DNA of 56,112 bases from Secundilactobacillus kimchicus JCM 15530. Lineage in GTDB: Bacteria; Bacillota; Bacilli; Lactobacillales; Lactobacillaceae. Made by a program: the position numbers and the translations under genes. Where the stretch lies: the NCBI RefSeq assembly GCF_001433995.1, contig NZ_AZCX01000014.1, positions 1 to 56,112 on the forward strand, in the 5' to 3' direction. Below the pieces are notes generated by a model. That model had not been told where the DNA came from and searched no databases. It saw nothing but the letters and a program-made list of their open reading frames with translations. The first letter of the stretch is position 1. Each line of letters starts with the position of its first letter. Below, in pieces: positions 34,221-41,920 of the stretch.

Positions 34221-35234
34221 ATGCGCTACGTCTCAATGAAAGCTCATGATATTGGCCGTAACTTAGCCACAGAACAGTATTTGATGAACAATAAGGATTT
34301 CGGGGAACCGTTACTTTTGTTTTACTACGAAACGCCGTGCATCATTGTTGGTCGAAATCAAAATACGCTAGAAGAGATCAACCAAAAATACGTAGATGAA
34401 CATCACATCACGGTCACTCGTCGGTTATCGGGTGGCGGTGCGGTTTACCAAGACCTTGGCAACCTGTGCTTTAGCTTTGTGTTGGACTCTGATTCTGAAG
34501 AATTTGGGGACTTTAAGTCCTTCGTTCAACCTATCGTCGACGCGCTGCACCAAATGGGCGCCAAGTCAGTGGAAGTATCCGGCCGGAATGACATCTTGGT
34601 TGATGGCAAGAAGTTCTCAGGTAATGCAATGTATACCAAGAACGGCAAGACTTTCTCCCACGGGACGCTAATGCTGGATGTGGATCAAGACGTGATTGCC
34701 AACGCCTTAAACGTTCCGGAAGATAAGATCAAGTCAAAAGGCATCAAGTCGGTTCGCTCTCGAGTAGCTAACCTCAAGCCATACTTGGCACCAGAATACC
34801 AAAACATTACGGTACCTGAGTTCCGTGATATTTTACTGAAGGAGTTATTTCACGTTGATAGCCTTGACGAAATCAAGGATAAGGAATACGTGGTCACGCC
34901 TGATGAACAAACAGAAATTGATAAAATTTACGAGGATTATTACAACAACTGGGACTGGGTTTACGGCAACTCGCCCGAGTTTACCGTCAAGAAACGGCAA
35001 CATTTTGATGCCGGCACGATCGACGCGCGGTTCCTAGTGGATCAGGGTAAGATCAAGTCAGTCACGTTTTATGGCGACTTCTTCGGACCAAAGGACGCAA
35101 CGGAAATCGCGGACTTGCTGCAAGGCGTTCGTTACGATAAAAAAAGCGTTACAGAAGCCCTAGCAGAGGTGGATACAAATCAGTACTTTATGGGAATTCC
35201 TAAGGAGCAGTTGGTGGCGTTGTGGACGGAGTAA
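34221..35234 (+). CDS. lplA: lipoate-protein ligase A, second copy
   Basis: 337 residues, collinear with the preceding gene over its whole length: RRLSGGGAVYQDLGN, GRNDILVDGKKFSGNAM, FSHGTLMLDVDQDV, KGIKSVRSRVANLKPYL. The similarity indicates gene duplication; divergence is spread along the sequence and all visible catalytic blocks are kept, so both may be active. I chose ATG 34221, eight bases after AAGGGAG. A GTGATAGACTGATA promoter-like stretch lies near 34155. Repeat elements begin directly after its stop codon. The two could differ in acceptor protein or lipoyl donor. Confidence 0.92.
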   Translation: MRYVSMKAHDIGRNLATEQYLMNNKDFGEPLLLFYYETPCIIVGRNQNTLEEINQKYVDEHHITVTRRLSGGGAVYQDLGNLCFSFVLDSDSEEFGDFKSFVQPIVDALHQMGAKSVEVSGRNDILVDGKKFSGNAMYTKNGKTFSHGTLMLDVDQDVIANALNVPEDKIKSKGIKSVRSRVANLKPYLAPEYQNITVPEFRDILLKELFHVDSLDEIKDKEYVVTPDEQTEIDKIYEDYYNNWDWVYGNSPEFTVKKRQHFDAGTIDARFLVDQGKIKSVTFYGDFFGPKDATEIADLLQGVRYDKKSVTEALAEVDTNQYFMGIPKEQLVALWTE

Positions 35235-35235
35235 A

Positions 35236-35470
35236 AGAGTGCGGAACAAGACGGGTTGATTGCGGAGTGTAAGGCGCTTTATCGGAAAATCCCGGGTTTG
35301 GATTTTTTGATAAAGTGCCTTACACAGTAGCAATCAGTCTTGTGGAGCACGTTTCGGCTAGATAGCAGAGAACCACACGGAGAATCCAGGGTTTGGATTC
35401 TCTGGGCTTTCGGCTTACACAGTAGCAATCAGTCTTGTGGAGCACGTTTCGGCTAGATAGCAGAGAACCA
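35236..35470. repeat. two hairpin repeat-family elements after lplA
   Basis: Copy A (35236-35353) starts one base after the lplA stop with GTGCGGAACAAGACGG. Its three-part stem is AAGGC/GCCTT, CTTTATC/GATAAAG and AAAATCC/GGATTTT around loop CGGGTTT (35271-35321). Copy B has GAGAATCC/GGATTCTC with loop AGGGTTT (35380-35402). The 57 bases at 35319-35375 are repeated exactly at 35414-35470. The elements share GTGCGGA, AATCC-loop-GGATT and GAGCACGTTT with the menF array, but the stem bases differ in a paired manner. Confidence 0.85.
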
Positions 35471-35503
35471 AACTATTCTAGTCTAGCTCACCCGTTTTTC
35501 CTC

Positions 35504-35554
35504 AATAAAATAAACGCGTAGTGTGGGCCATCACACTGCGCGTTTATTTTATTC
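35504..35554. terminator. strong terminator in the 35.2-35.7 kb gap
   Basis: AATAAAATAAACGCG-AGTGTG pairs with CACACT-CGCGTTTATTTTATT around a 6-base loop. It probably ends lplA transcription past the repeats. Confidence 0.9.
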
Positions 35555-35666
35555 AGATGAGGCAATCAAAAGCATCCCCCAATTTTACCCAACCACCTCA
35601 GAACTCCTGCACGCTATCTCAGGGTATGCTACAATTTGACTAGCGCTTGAGCAAAGGATGTTTTGC

Positions 35667-36122
35667 ATGTTAAAAAAACAATTAATGATGTGGGGAATCG
35701 TTTCCTGGGGATTATTCACGGCTGTCAATTTGGCCATGTCACTACCCCTCGTCCGGTTATCTCACGGTCAGTCAACGATGCTTGATTTCTGGAAAGTGAC
35801 CGCGATTTCACTGGTCTTGTATTTGCTACCCTTGATTTGGGGAGCGGCTGGGCATAATTCCGGGTTTTACATTCTGGGATTGGTCATCGCGGTTTATACG
35901 ATTGCGACAGCCAACGTGATTATTGCGATGGTAACGGGCAGTTCGGCTACAATGCTCATCAAAACGGCAATGATCGTAGGAGCTGTGGTCGTTATCGGAG
36001 TGAACCTGTACTGGCTGATTTTAGGTTTTCGCTATCGGAAAACACTGGATGAAAAGCGTGACGATGCCCTGTATCATAAGCTTAATGAGCGTCATAATGA
36101 TAAACAAAAAGAGGTCAAATAA
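35667..36122 (+). CDS. membrane protein of unknown function
   Basis: 151 residues with four predicted transmembrane helices (MMWGIVSWGLFTAVNLAM; VTAISLVLYLLPLIWGA; FYILGLVIAVYTIATANVIIAMV; MIVGAVVVIGVNLYWLILGF) and a charged C-terminal tail. I chose ATG 35667 with AAAGGA upstream; ATG 35658 is too close to it. Its stop overlaps the next ATG (TAATG), so the two genes form an operon. No family recognised. Confidence 0.72.
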   Translation: MLKKQLMMWGIVSWGLFTAVNLAMSLPLVRLSHGQSTMLDFWKVTAISLVLYLLPLIWGAAGHNSGFYILGLVIAVYTIATANVIIAMVTGSSATMLIKTAMIVGAVVVIGVNLYWLILGFRYRKTLDEKRDDALYHKLNERHNDKQKEVK

Positions 36123-36610
36123 TGGAAATTTCAGTTGAAACGTTAACCGAAACGCTCGAAGAGGGGAATTACAACGTCAAGGAATTCACGACGAGTTTGG
36201 CAGATGTGGCTAAAAAGGGGAGTGCGGCAGTTCTCCAGCCACTAGTTGATAATATGGCAACTGCAATTCAAAACACCCAATTAGCGCAAGCCAATCTGTT
36301 ATTTAGTGATGCTGATATAACGGTCCGTCTGGAAAATAACGTCATCAACCTCCCGTACCAAAATATCAATCCCATGAAAAAGATGCTGGCTCCGGAAGCG
36401 ACGATGGCTGTCAATGTGTACAGCATTATCGAATCACCAGATGTGAATGTATCATCGCTGCGAATTGATAAAGTCGCTTCAGCAGATGATTTCGTGAAAC
36501 ACGTCGACGAAATGGCAGCAGGTGTGGCCACTTGGTTGGATGATAAACTGACGATCATTAAAAATCATGAGGATAACGCCGAAGAAGCAAAACAACCTAA
36601 AAAATCGTAA
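36122..36610 (+). CDS. hypothetical protein, second gene of a two-gene operon
   Basis: 162 residues, soluble and acidic, with an N-terminal helical part and a beta-rich middle (ADITVRLENNVINLPYQ). The tail is charged (EDNAEEAKQPKKS). It overlaps the preceding membrane protein by one base, so the two are translated together and may act together at the membrane. Not recognised. The promoter of the downstream small RNA begins one base after its stop. Confidence 0.65.
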   Translation: MEISVETLTETLEEGNYNVKEFTTSLADVAKKGSAAVLQPLVDNMATAIQNTQLAQANLLFSDADITVRLENNVINLPYQNINPMKKMLAPEATMAVNVYSIIESPDVNVSSLRIDKVASADDFVKHVDEMAAGVATWLDDKLTIIKNHEDNAEEAKQPKKS

Positions 36611-36639
36611 TTCACATTCCAGCGTTTTCGTGTTATGAT
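36611..36639 (+). promoter_or_regulatory. promoter of the putative small RNA
   Basis: TTCACA (36611-36616), a 17-base spacer and TATGAT (36634-36639). Transcription would start near 36646. No ribosome site or open frame follows on this strand. Confidence 0.65.
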
Positions 36640-36645
36640 GCTTTT

Positions 36646-36832
36646 ATGCGATGAGTCGAGAAATCACGCTGCTTACTGGCAGTCCGCACAAGCGGCTTGG
36701 TGAAACTTTCGAACAGCGGGTACGTGTTCCCACCGCATTGTGGGGTACCTTGGCTTAAAGGAAATGTGGATTTCTGAGAGCCCTTAGGCTGGGAAAAGAG
36801 GTCAGTACGTTGAGTACTGGCCTCTTTTTTTT
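36646..36832 (+). ncRNA. putative stand-alone structured small RNA, about 187 nt
   Basis: Between a good promoter and a strong terminator there is no plausible coding frame but dense pairing. P1 is AGAAATCAC (36659-36667) with GTG-ATTTCT (36766-36775). Inside are CTGC/GCAG (36669-36682), CCGC-ACAA-GCGG (36684-36695) and a two-part stem GGTAC..CCCAC / GTGGG-GTACC (36719-36749). The terminator AGAGGTCAGTAC / GTACTGGCCTCT (36797-36825) ends in seven T or more. The next gene is convergent, so it is not a leader. Length and a long closing stem would fit 6S RNA, whose lactobacillar form has been linked to the Lacto-usp motif, but I cannot confirm this. It lacks the SRP, tmRNA and RNase P landmarks I know. 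Confidence 0.6.
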
Positions 36833-37698
36833 GGTGCATTTGGTGGGACAACCGGATCTGATTGCCATAGCGCTGCAACGATGGCCCGGAAAGCGGGATG
36901 AGTCTGATGGATCTGATGGTGGTTGAGCCCAGGGAGGATGGTCGTTGTCACCCGAGCGCCAGAACCAGCGAATAGTGGCTTGACCGCCACCGCCTCACCA
37001 ATTTTTGTTTCGCCATCTCCCGCGCGATGTTGCAACTTACCGATGAGGTTAAATATTTCAAGCTGTGGTTGGCGACCAAGCAGGTCACGCCGTTTCAAAA
37101 GGTCCGCATATTGTGGGGCGCGGAACCGGGGTAAGCCGGTCAGCGGCAACTCTGTGTTGTCCGCGCCCTCGTTGACTGGCACGCCAAGCAAGACGAGCTT
37201 TTTTAGAATCGGCAATGTTTGGTTGGCTTCCGAAAATAAAACGTTTAACATGGCATTACCGCCCCACGAATGGGCGACTAAGTGATACTCGGTTAGGCCT
37301 TCGTGGACTTGGAGGAATCGTAAAATGGTTGCTAACTCCTTTCCATGGGTCCGGTAGCCAGCTAAGCTATTCGCAAAAATAACCTGAATCAGTGGATTAT
37401 TCGCGATTCTTGAGAGGTGGCCCGAGGTGTGAATTTTGCCAGTTGGCCCCACGATAATTGTCATGACTTTTGTGGCTGCGTTGTGGTTTTGAAAAGCGGC
37501 AATCATGGAATTGTAGGAACGACCACTACCCAACCAGCCGGGAACAAAAAGGGTGGGTACCGCTGTATAGTTCAGATCGGAACGCCGACTGGTTAAGGGC
37601 TGGGGGCGAACTGATACTTGATTGAGCCGGTAGAAGGCCGCACCAGCTGAGACTGTGATCCCGAGGGCGGCTAAGGCCCAGGTCCAATGAGGTTGCAA
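36802..37698 (-). CDS. DUF915-type alpha/beta hydrolase with N-terminal membrane anchor
   Basis: 298 residues. A hydrophobic N-terminus (TWALAALGITVSAGAAFY) probably anchors or exports it. The hydrolase domain shows LFVPGWLGSGRSYNSMI near 50, nucleophile elbow VAHSWGGNAM near 142 and a late His in PGLNHHQIH near 258. This matches DUF915 surface hydrolases common in lactobacilli; the substrate is unknown. The start is TTG with GGAGGTG six bases upstream. The last codons (about KRGQYSTY) and the stop lie inside the terminator hairpin of the convergent small RNA. Confidence 0.82.
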   Translation of the reverse strand: MQPHWTWALAALGITVSAGAAFYRLNQVSVRPQPLTSRRSDLNYTAVPTLFVPGWLGSGRSYNSMIAAFQNHNAATKVMTIIVGPTGKIHTSGHLSRIANNPLIQVIFANSLAGYRTHGKELATILRFLQVHEGLTEYHLVAHSWGGNAMLNVLFSEANQTLPILKKLVLLGVPVNEGADNTELPLTGLPRFRAPQYADLLKRRDLLGRQPQLEIFNLIGKLQHRAGDGETKIGEAVAVKPLFAGSGARVTTTILPGLNHHQIHQTHPAFRAIVAALWQSDPVVPPNAPKKRGQYSTY

Positions 37699-37848
37699 GT
37701 GAACACCTCCGTGTAATAACGATTACCAACATTATACGCGCTAAAAGACTGAATCGGGGCAATGTTTGTTTCGCTAAAGCATAAGACCGATTCTTTGTCG
37801 TCACAGGCATTCACTGGCATAATATAAGTACAACATGGGGGGATTAAT

Positions 37849-40452
37849 GTGAAAACTGTCTGGCAAAAGTTAAGTCAATGGTTTGACCGTTACGCGACGG
37901 TCTTGAAACTACTATTCGTTGTTTCGGTACTGATTTTTGTTGTGCGTGAGGTTGGCCGAATTTTGCGAGAGGTGAACGGTCAACAAATCCGTCAAAGTCT
38001 GGCTTCGCAAAGTCCGCAGTCACTTGTTTTGATGTTGGTGTTAGGATTCGTATCAGTTCTGCCGATGTTAGGGTATGATTTTGCCATCACGGAATTGCTG
38101 CCAGGGAAGTTTACCAAGCGCTACATCGTCAAAAGTGGCTGGGTCGTCAATACATATACGAACATCGCTGGGTTCGGTGGGTTATTAGGGGGAAGCCTCA
38201 GAGCCCTGTTTTATGCCAAGGAAGCCTCCAAAAAACAGATTTTAACGGCGATTTCGAAGATTGCCTTATTCCTGCTATCGGGGCTATCGGTGGCGAGTGC
38301 GGTTTCGCTAGTCTTGATTTTTGGCTTACATCAAGGGGCCGTTTACGGTCGTTATTGGGTGTGGCTAGCTGCCGGGGCGCTTTACTTTCCGGTCGTATTT
38401 ATCATGACTCGGACCACAAAGGGTGAATTTTTTGCGGACTTGACGCTGCCTCGCCAAGGGCGCTTACTGTTGAGTTCGACTTTGGAATGGGCAGGCTGCG
38501 CAGGCTTTTTCCTGGTTATCGGGCATCTATTGGGACAATCCTCGATGTTGGCCGTTTACCCCATGTTTGTCGTCGCGTCCCTGTTTGGGGTTATTTCAAT
38601 GGTTCCTGGTGGCCTAGGGTCCTTTGACGTCGCCATGATTCTGGGCTTACAAATGGTTGGCGTTAACGCCAGCGTTGCGGTGGTCTGGCTGGGTCTCTAC
38701 CGGGTGTTTTACTACGTCTTGCCGTTTTTGGTGGGCACGTTTATCTTGGTCCACGACATGGGTCATCAACTAAACGAACGGTTTAACGGCTTACTTAAAA
38801 ATGCCATTTCCCGCGGGGCCCAGCTCTTTTTGACGGGCTTTATGTACTTTTCCGGCATTATGTTACTCCTGTTTTCAGTATTGCCAGACGTGGTCCTTAG
38901 TAACCGACTGTACTTGCGATTAGTGCCGTACATGGTGATCTATCTCAGTCAGTTAGCCAACATCGTGATTGGGTTCTTGCTGATTGGGCTGGCTCGGGGA
39001 GTCAGTGCGCGCGTCAAGCGGGCCTTTTGGCCGACGGTTGTGGTGTTGGTAGTCTCGATTGCCAATACGCTGAAAGCTGAGAACTTCCCGGTGGCGGTTG
39101 CGATTTTCTTAGGGATTGTCTTAGTGAGTCTCTGGTTGTCGCGGCACCAGTTCTACCGGGAACGGTTAACTTTTTCGTGGGGTGGTAATCTGGCGATATT
39201 TGTCATTTTCGCTGGGACGTTTGCTGTGTACAGCTTATCTGGGTTGTACATGGCCAATATTTGGCACCCGCACTTCCGGTTAGCGCAGCACCTCTTGTTC
39301 CCATCGGCCCGGATCTGGTTCGCTGGCTTTCTTGGTGTCTTTTTGTCGGGGCTGGTACTCATTTTGGTCTTTCGCTACCTCGGTGCAAAAAAGCCGCCGT
39401 TTTTAACCGCGCCGTTTGACGCCGACCGCATTTGGGCTGTTATTCGCCAATTCGGCGGCAATGAAATTAGCCATTTGGCATTTTTACGGGATAAACAGGT
39501 GTACTTCTACCAAGAGGATGGCACGGACAAAGTCTTCTTCTTGTTCCGCCAAAAGGCTAACAAGTTGATCGTGATGGGCGAGCCAGTCGGGGAGGCCGCC
39601 AGTTTTTCAAAGGCCATTAATGCGTTCATGACGGACGCCGACCGGTACGGCTTCTCGCTGGTCTTTTATCAAGTGGATGAAACCTTGACAATTCAGCTGC
39701 ATAACATGGGGTTTGACTTCATTATGGCTGGGGAGGAAGGGCTTGTTGACCTCTCTGACTTCACTTTAGCCGGAAAGCGGCATCGTGGTGAGCGGGCGTT
39801 AGTCAATAAGTTTGAACGTGAAAATGGCACGTTTGAAATTATTCAGCCGCCGTTTGATCAGCCAACCCTTGACAGTCTTCATAAAATTTCTGACGAGTGG
39901 TTAGGTGATCAAGTTGAAAAGGGCTTTTCGCTGGGGTATTTTGATGCTTATTACCTCAATCAGGCGCCGATTGCCGTGGCACGGAACGCAGATGGTGACA
40001 TTGTGGCGTTCGCCAATATCATGCCAACTGGCAATCACGATACCACGTCAATTGACTTAATGCGCTACGGAAAAGATGCGCCGTCTGGAGTCATGGATGT
40101 GTTGTTTGTTAACCTATTTTTAGAGTCGCAAAAGCAGGGCTTTTCGTATTTCAACCTTGGCATGACACCGTTGTCTAACGTGGGGGATTCTCGGTTTAGC
40201 TTCTTCGAAGAACGCGTGGCTCACCTGATTTACGAATACGGCAATAGTCTGTACGCCTTCCAAGGGTTGCGGGCCTACAAGGAAAAGTATGTCGATAAGT
40301 GGGTCCCGAAGTTTATTGCTTACCGGAAACGGACGTCCGTTATTTTCACGATGTTGCAGATTTTTACCATCGTCAACAAACGGTCAGGATCGGCGATTAG
40401 AGAGACACCGGCCTTCTTGCCACACCGTTTTAAAGGACGGAGTAAGAGTTGA
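37849..40452 (+). CDS. mprF: lysylphosphatidylglycerol synthase/flippase MprF
   Basis: Membrane protein that transfers Lys from Lys-tRNA to phosphatidylglycerol and flips the product outward, lowering surface negative charge and raising resistance to cationic peptides. The 867 residues comprise 12-14 transmembrane segments to about 515 (flippase, with SMVPGGLGSFDVAM near 250), then the cytosolic synthase domain (IVMGEPVGE, EENGTFEII-like segment, YFNLGMTPL near 760). The start is GTG after GGGGGGA. Monocistronic: a new promoter overlaps its stop codon. Alanyl rather than lysyl transfer cannot be excluded. Confidence 0.93.
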   Translation: MKTVWQKLSQWFDRYATVLKLLFVVSVLIFVVREVGRILREVNGQQIRQSLASQSPQSLVLMLVLGFVSVLPMLGYDFAITELLPGKFTKRYIVKSGWVVNTYTNIAGFGGLLGGSLRALFYAKEASKKQILTAISKIALFLLSGLSVASAVSLVLIFGLHQGAVYGRYWVWLAAGALYFPVVFIMTRTTKGEFFADLTLPRQGRLLLSSTLEWAGCAGFFLVIGHLLGQSSMLAVYPMFVVASLFGVISMVPGGLGSFDVAMILGLQMVGVNASVAVVWLGLYRVFYYVLPFLVGTFILVHDMGHQLNERFNGLLKNAISRGAQLFLTGFMYFSGIMLLLFSVLPDVVLSNRLYLRLVPYMVIYLSQLANIVIGFLLIGLARGVSARVKRAFWPTVVVLVVSIANTLKAENFPVAVAIFLGIVLVSLWLSRHQFYRERLTFSWGGNLAIFVIFAGTFAVYSLSGLYMANIWHPHFRLAQHLLFPSARIWFAGFLGVFLSGLVLILVFRYLGAKKPPFLTAPFDADRIWAVIRQFGGNEISHLAFLRDKQVYFYQEDGTDKVFFLFRQKANKLIVMGEPVGEAASFSKAINAFMTDADRYGFSLVFYQVDETLTIQLHNMGFDFIMAGEEGLVDLSDFTLAGKRHRGERALVNKFERENGTFEIIQPPFDQPTLDSLHKISDEWLGDQVEKGFSLGYFDAYYLNQAPIAVARNADGDIVAFANIMPTGNHDTTSIDLMRYGKDAPSGVMDVLFVNLFLESQKQGFSYFNLGMTPLSNVGDSRFSFFEERVAHLIYEYGNSLYAFQGLRAYKEKYVDKWVPKFIAYRKRTSVIFTMLQIFTIVNKRSGSAIRETPAFLPHRFKGRSKS

Positions 40453-40490
40453 CAGTTTTAAAAATGAGTGTATTATGAGATTAATCTCAT
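40449..40490 (+). promoter_or_regulatory. metI-metC promoter with a perfect palindrome at the start site
   Basis: TTGACA (40449-40454) overlaps the mprF stop codon, and TATTAT (40471-40476) lies 16 bases on. A perfect 16-base palindrome, ATGAGATTAATCTCAT (40475-40490), covers the end of the -10 box and the likely start site, an ideal position for a repressor. I do not recognise its regulator. Confidence 0.7.
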
Positions 40491-40497
40491 AAATTGG

Positions 40498-40757
40498 CGT
40501 TGACGAGAAGAGTAAGTCAGGGAACCTGTTAAGAGAGCCGTCCACGGTGAGAAGCGGCCAGGCAAAGCGACTGAAGATGATCTCAGAGCTAGAATTGGGG
40601 TGTCATGATGATGCTACCAATTCCGTGGGCAATCGATATCTTGCGGAGTCTCTCATTTTTAATGACGGACTTGCCAAGACTTGAATTGCGAGATTTAAGT
40701 AAATATCAGGTGGTAACGCGTTGCCTTCGTCCCGATCAGTGGGGCGAAGGCTTTTTG
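40498..40757 (+). promoter_or_regulatory. methionine-specific T-box leader
   Basis: It shows a stem I with AGTA (40511-40514), GAGAGCC and a GGTG loop (near 40546), then GAAG-ATG-A with ATG (40577-40579) in the specifier position, which reads Met. The antiterminator bulge CAGGTGGTAACGCG lies at 40707-40720. The competing terminator GCCTTCGTCCC / GGGGCGAAGGC plus T-run spans 40723-40757. Uncharged tRNA(Met) should allow read-through into metI. This leader fills the 40453-40776 gap. Confidence 0.9.
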
Positions 40758-40776
40758 TTTTGGAGGAGGAATTCGG

Positions 40777-41919
40777 ATGGACTTAAAACAAGCACATATT
40801 GAAACGATTTTAGCGCAGGCGGGGAATCGAACGGATGACGTTAAAACGGGGGCGGTGTCGACCCCAATTTATCTAACAACCGCATACCGTCACGCCGGGC
40901 TGGGGCAATCTACCGGGTACGATTATTCCCGGGAAACTAACCCGACCCGTGACGTCTTACAACAAACGCTAGCACAGCTTGAAGATGGGGCTGGCGCATT
41001 TGCCCTAAGTTCGGGCATGGCGGCGATTCAACTCGCCTTTTCAACGTTTAAAACCGGTGACACTATTGTGGTTTCTGATGATCTTTACGGTGGCTCGTTT
41101 CGGTTCTTTGACTTCCTTCACGAGAACTATGGGCTCAACTTTGAGTTGTGGGACGGTCAGGATAACGATCGGCTGACCCAGCTGGTCGCCGCTCCGGCCA
41201 CCAAAGGCATTTGGCTTGAGACCCCGTCCAATCCAACGATGAAGTTGATTGATATCCAAAAAACGGCGTCGATTGCGCATGAGCATCACGTTAAGGTTCT
41301 GGTGGATAATACGTTTTATACCCCGTTGTTACAACGCCCGTTGCACGATGGGGCCGACATTGTTGTCCACTCTGCGACCAAGTACCTGGCGGGGCATAAT
41401 GACGTTTTAGCCGGGGTGGTAGTCTGTAAAACTCAGGCAGATTTAGCCGCGTTGGATCGCAACCTTACGACCACCGGAGCGGTCCTTGACCCGTTTGACT
41501 GTTGGTTGTTACTGCGGAGTCTTAAGACGTTACCGTTGCGGTTAGCCCAACACGAACGATCGGCCAAGGCGATTGCGCAAAACTTGCGTGACAATCCAGC
41601 TGTTGACCAGGTGCTTTACCCTGGCCACGGCGGAATGATCAGTTTTTACCTCCATGATGAGTCGTGGGTAGATGATGTTTTGCAACACTTAGGCATCATT
41701 TCATTTGCCGAATCACTGGGGGGTGCGGAGAGCCTGCTGACGGTCCCGGCTATCCAGACCCATGCCGACCTGACCGAAGAAGAGCGTCAAGCAAAGCACA
41801 TTACTAAAAACCTCCTCCGATTGTCCGTGGGACTCGAAAATACCGATGACTTAATTGCCGACTTAACCCAGGCGATTCAAGCGGCGCAACACAGCATTGC
41901 AGCAGGAAAGGATGATTAA
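40777..41919 (+). CDS. metI: cystathionine gamma-synthase/O-acetylhomoserine thiolyase, MetI type
   Basis: PLP enzyme of the Cys/Met metabolism family. The 380 residues closely follow Bacillus Met[25 protein letters not shown] at the N-terminus, [12 protein letters not shown] near 49, SSGMAAIQ near 79, the PLP-binding Lys in [12 protein letters not shown] near 200 and [20 protein letters not shown] near 320. It makes cystathionine, or homocysteine directly, from activated homoserine. GGAGGAGG precedes the ATG. First gene after the Met T-box and followed within two bases by metC. Family members are hard to separate by sequence, so gamma-lyase activity remains possible. Confidence 0.85.
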   Translation: MDLKQAHIETILAQAGNRTDDVKTGAVSTPIYLTTAYRHAGLGQSTGYDYSRETNPTRDVLQQTLAQLEDGAGAFALSSGMAAIQLAFSTFKTGDTIVVSDDLYGGSFRFFDFLHENYGLNFELWDGQDNDRLTQLVAAPATKGIWLETPSNPTMKLIDIQKTASIAHEHHVKVLVDNTFYTPLLQRPLHDGADIVVHSATKYLAGHNDVLAGVVVCKTQADLAALDRNLTTTGAVLDPFDCWLLLRSLKTLPLRLAQHERSAKAIAQNLRDNPAVDQVLYPGHGGMISFYLHDESWVDDVLQHLGIISFAESLGGAESLLTVPAIQTHADLTEEERQAKHITKNLLRLSVGLENTDDLIADLTQAIQAAQHSIAAGKDD

Positions 41920-41920
41920 T

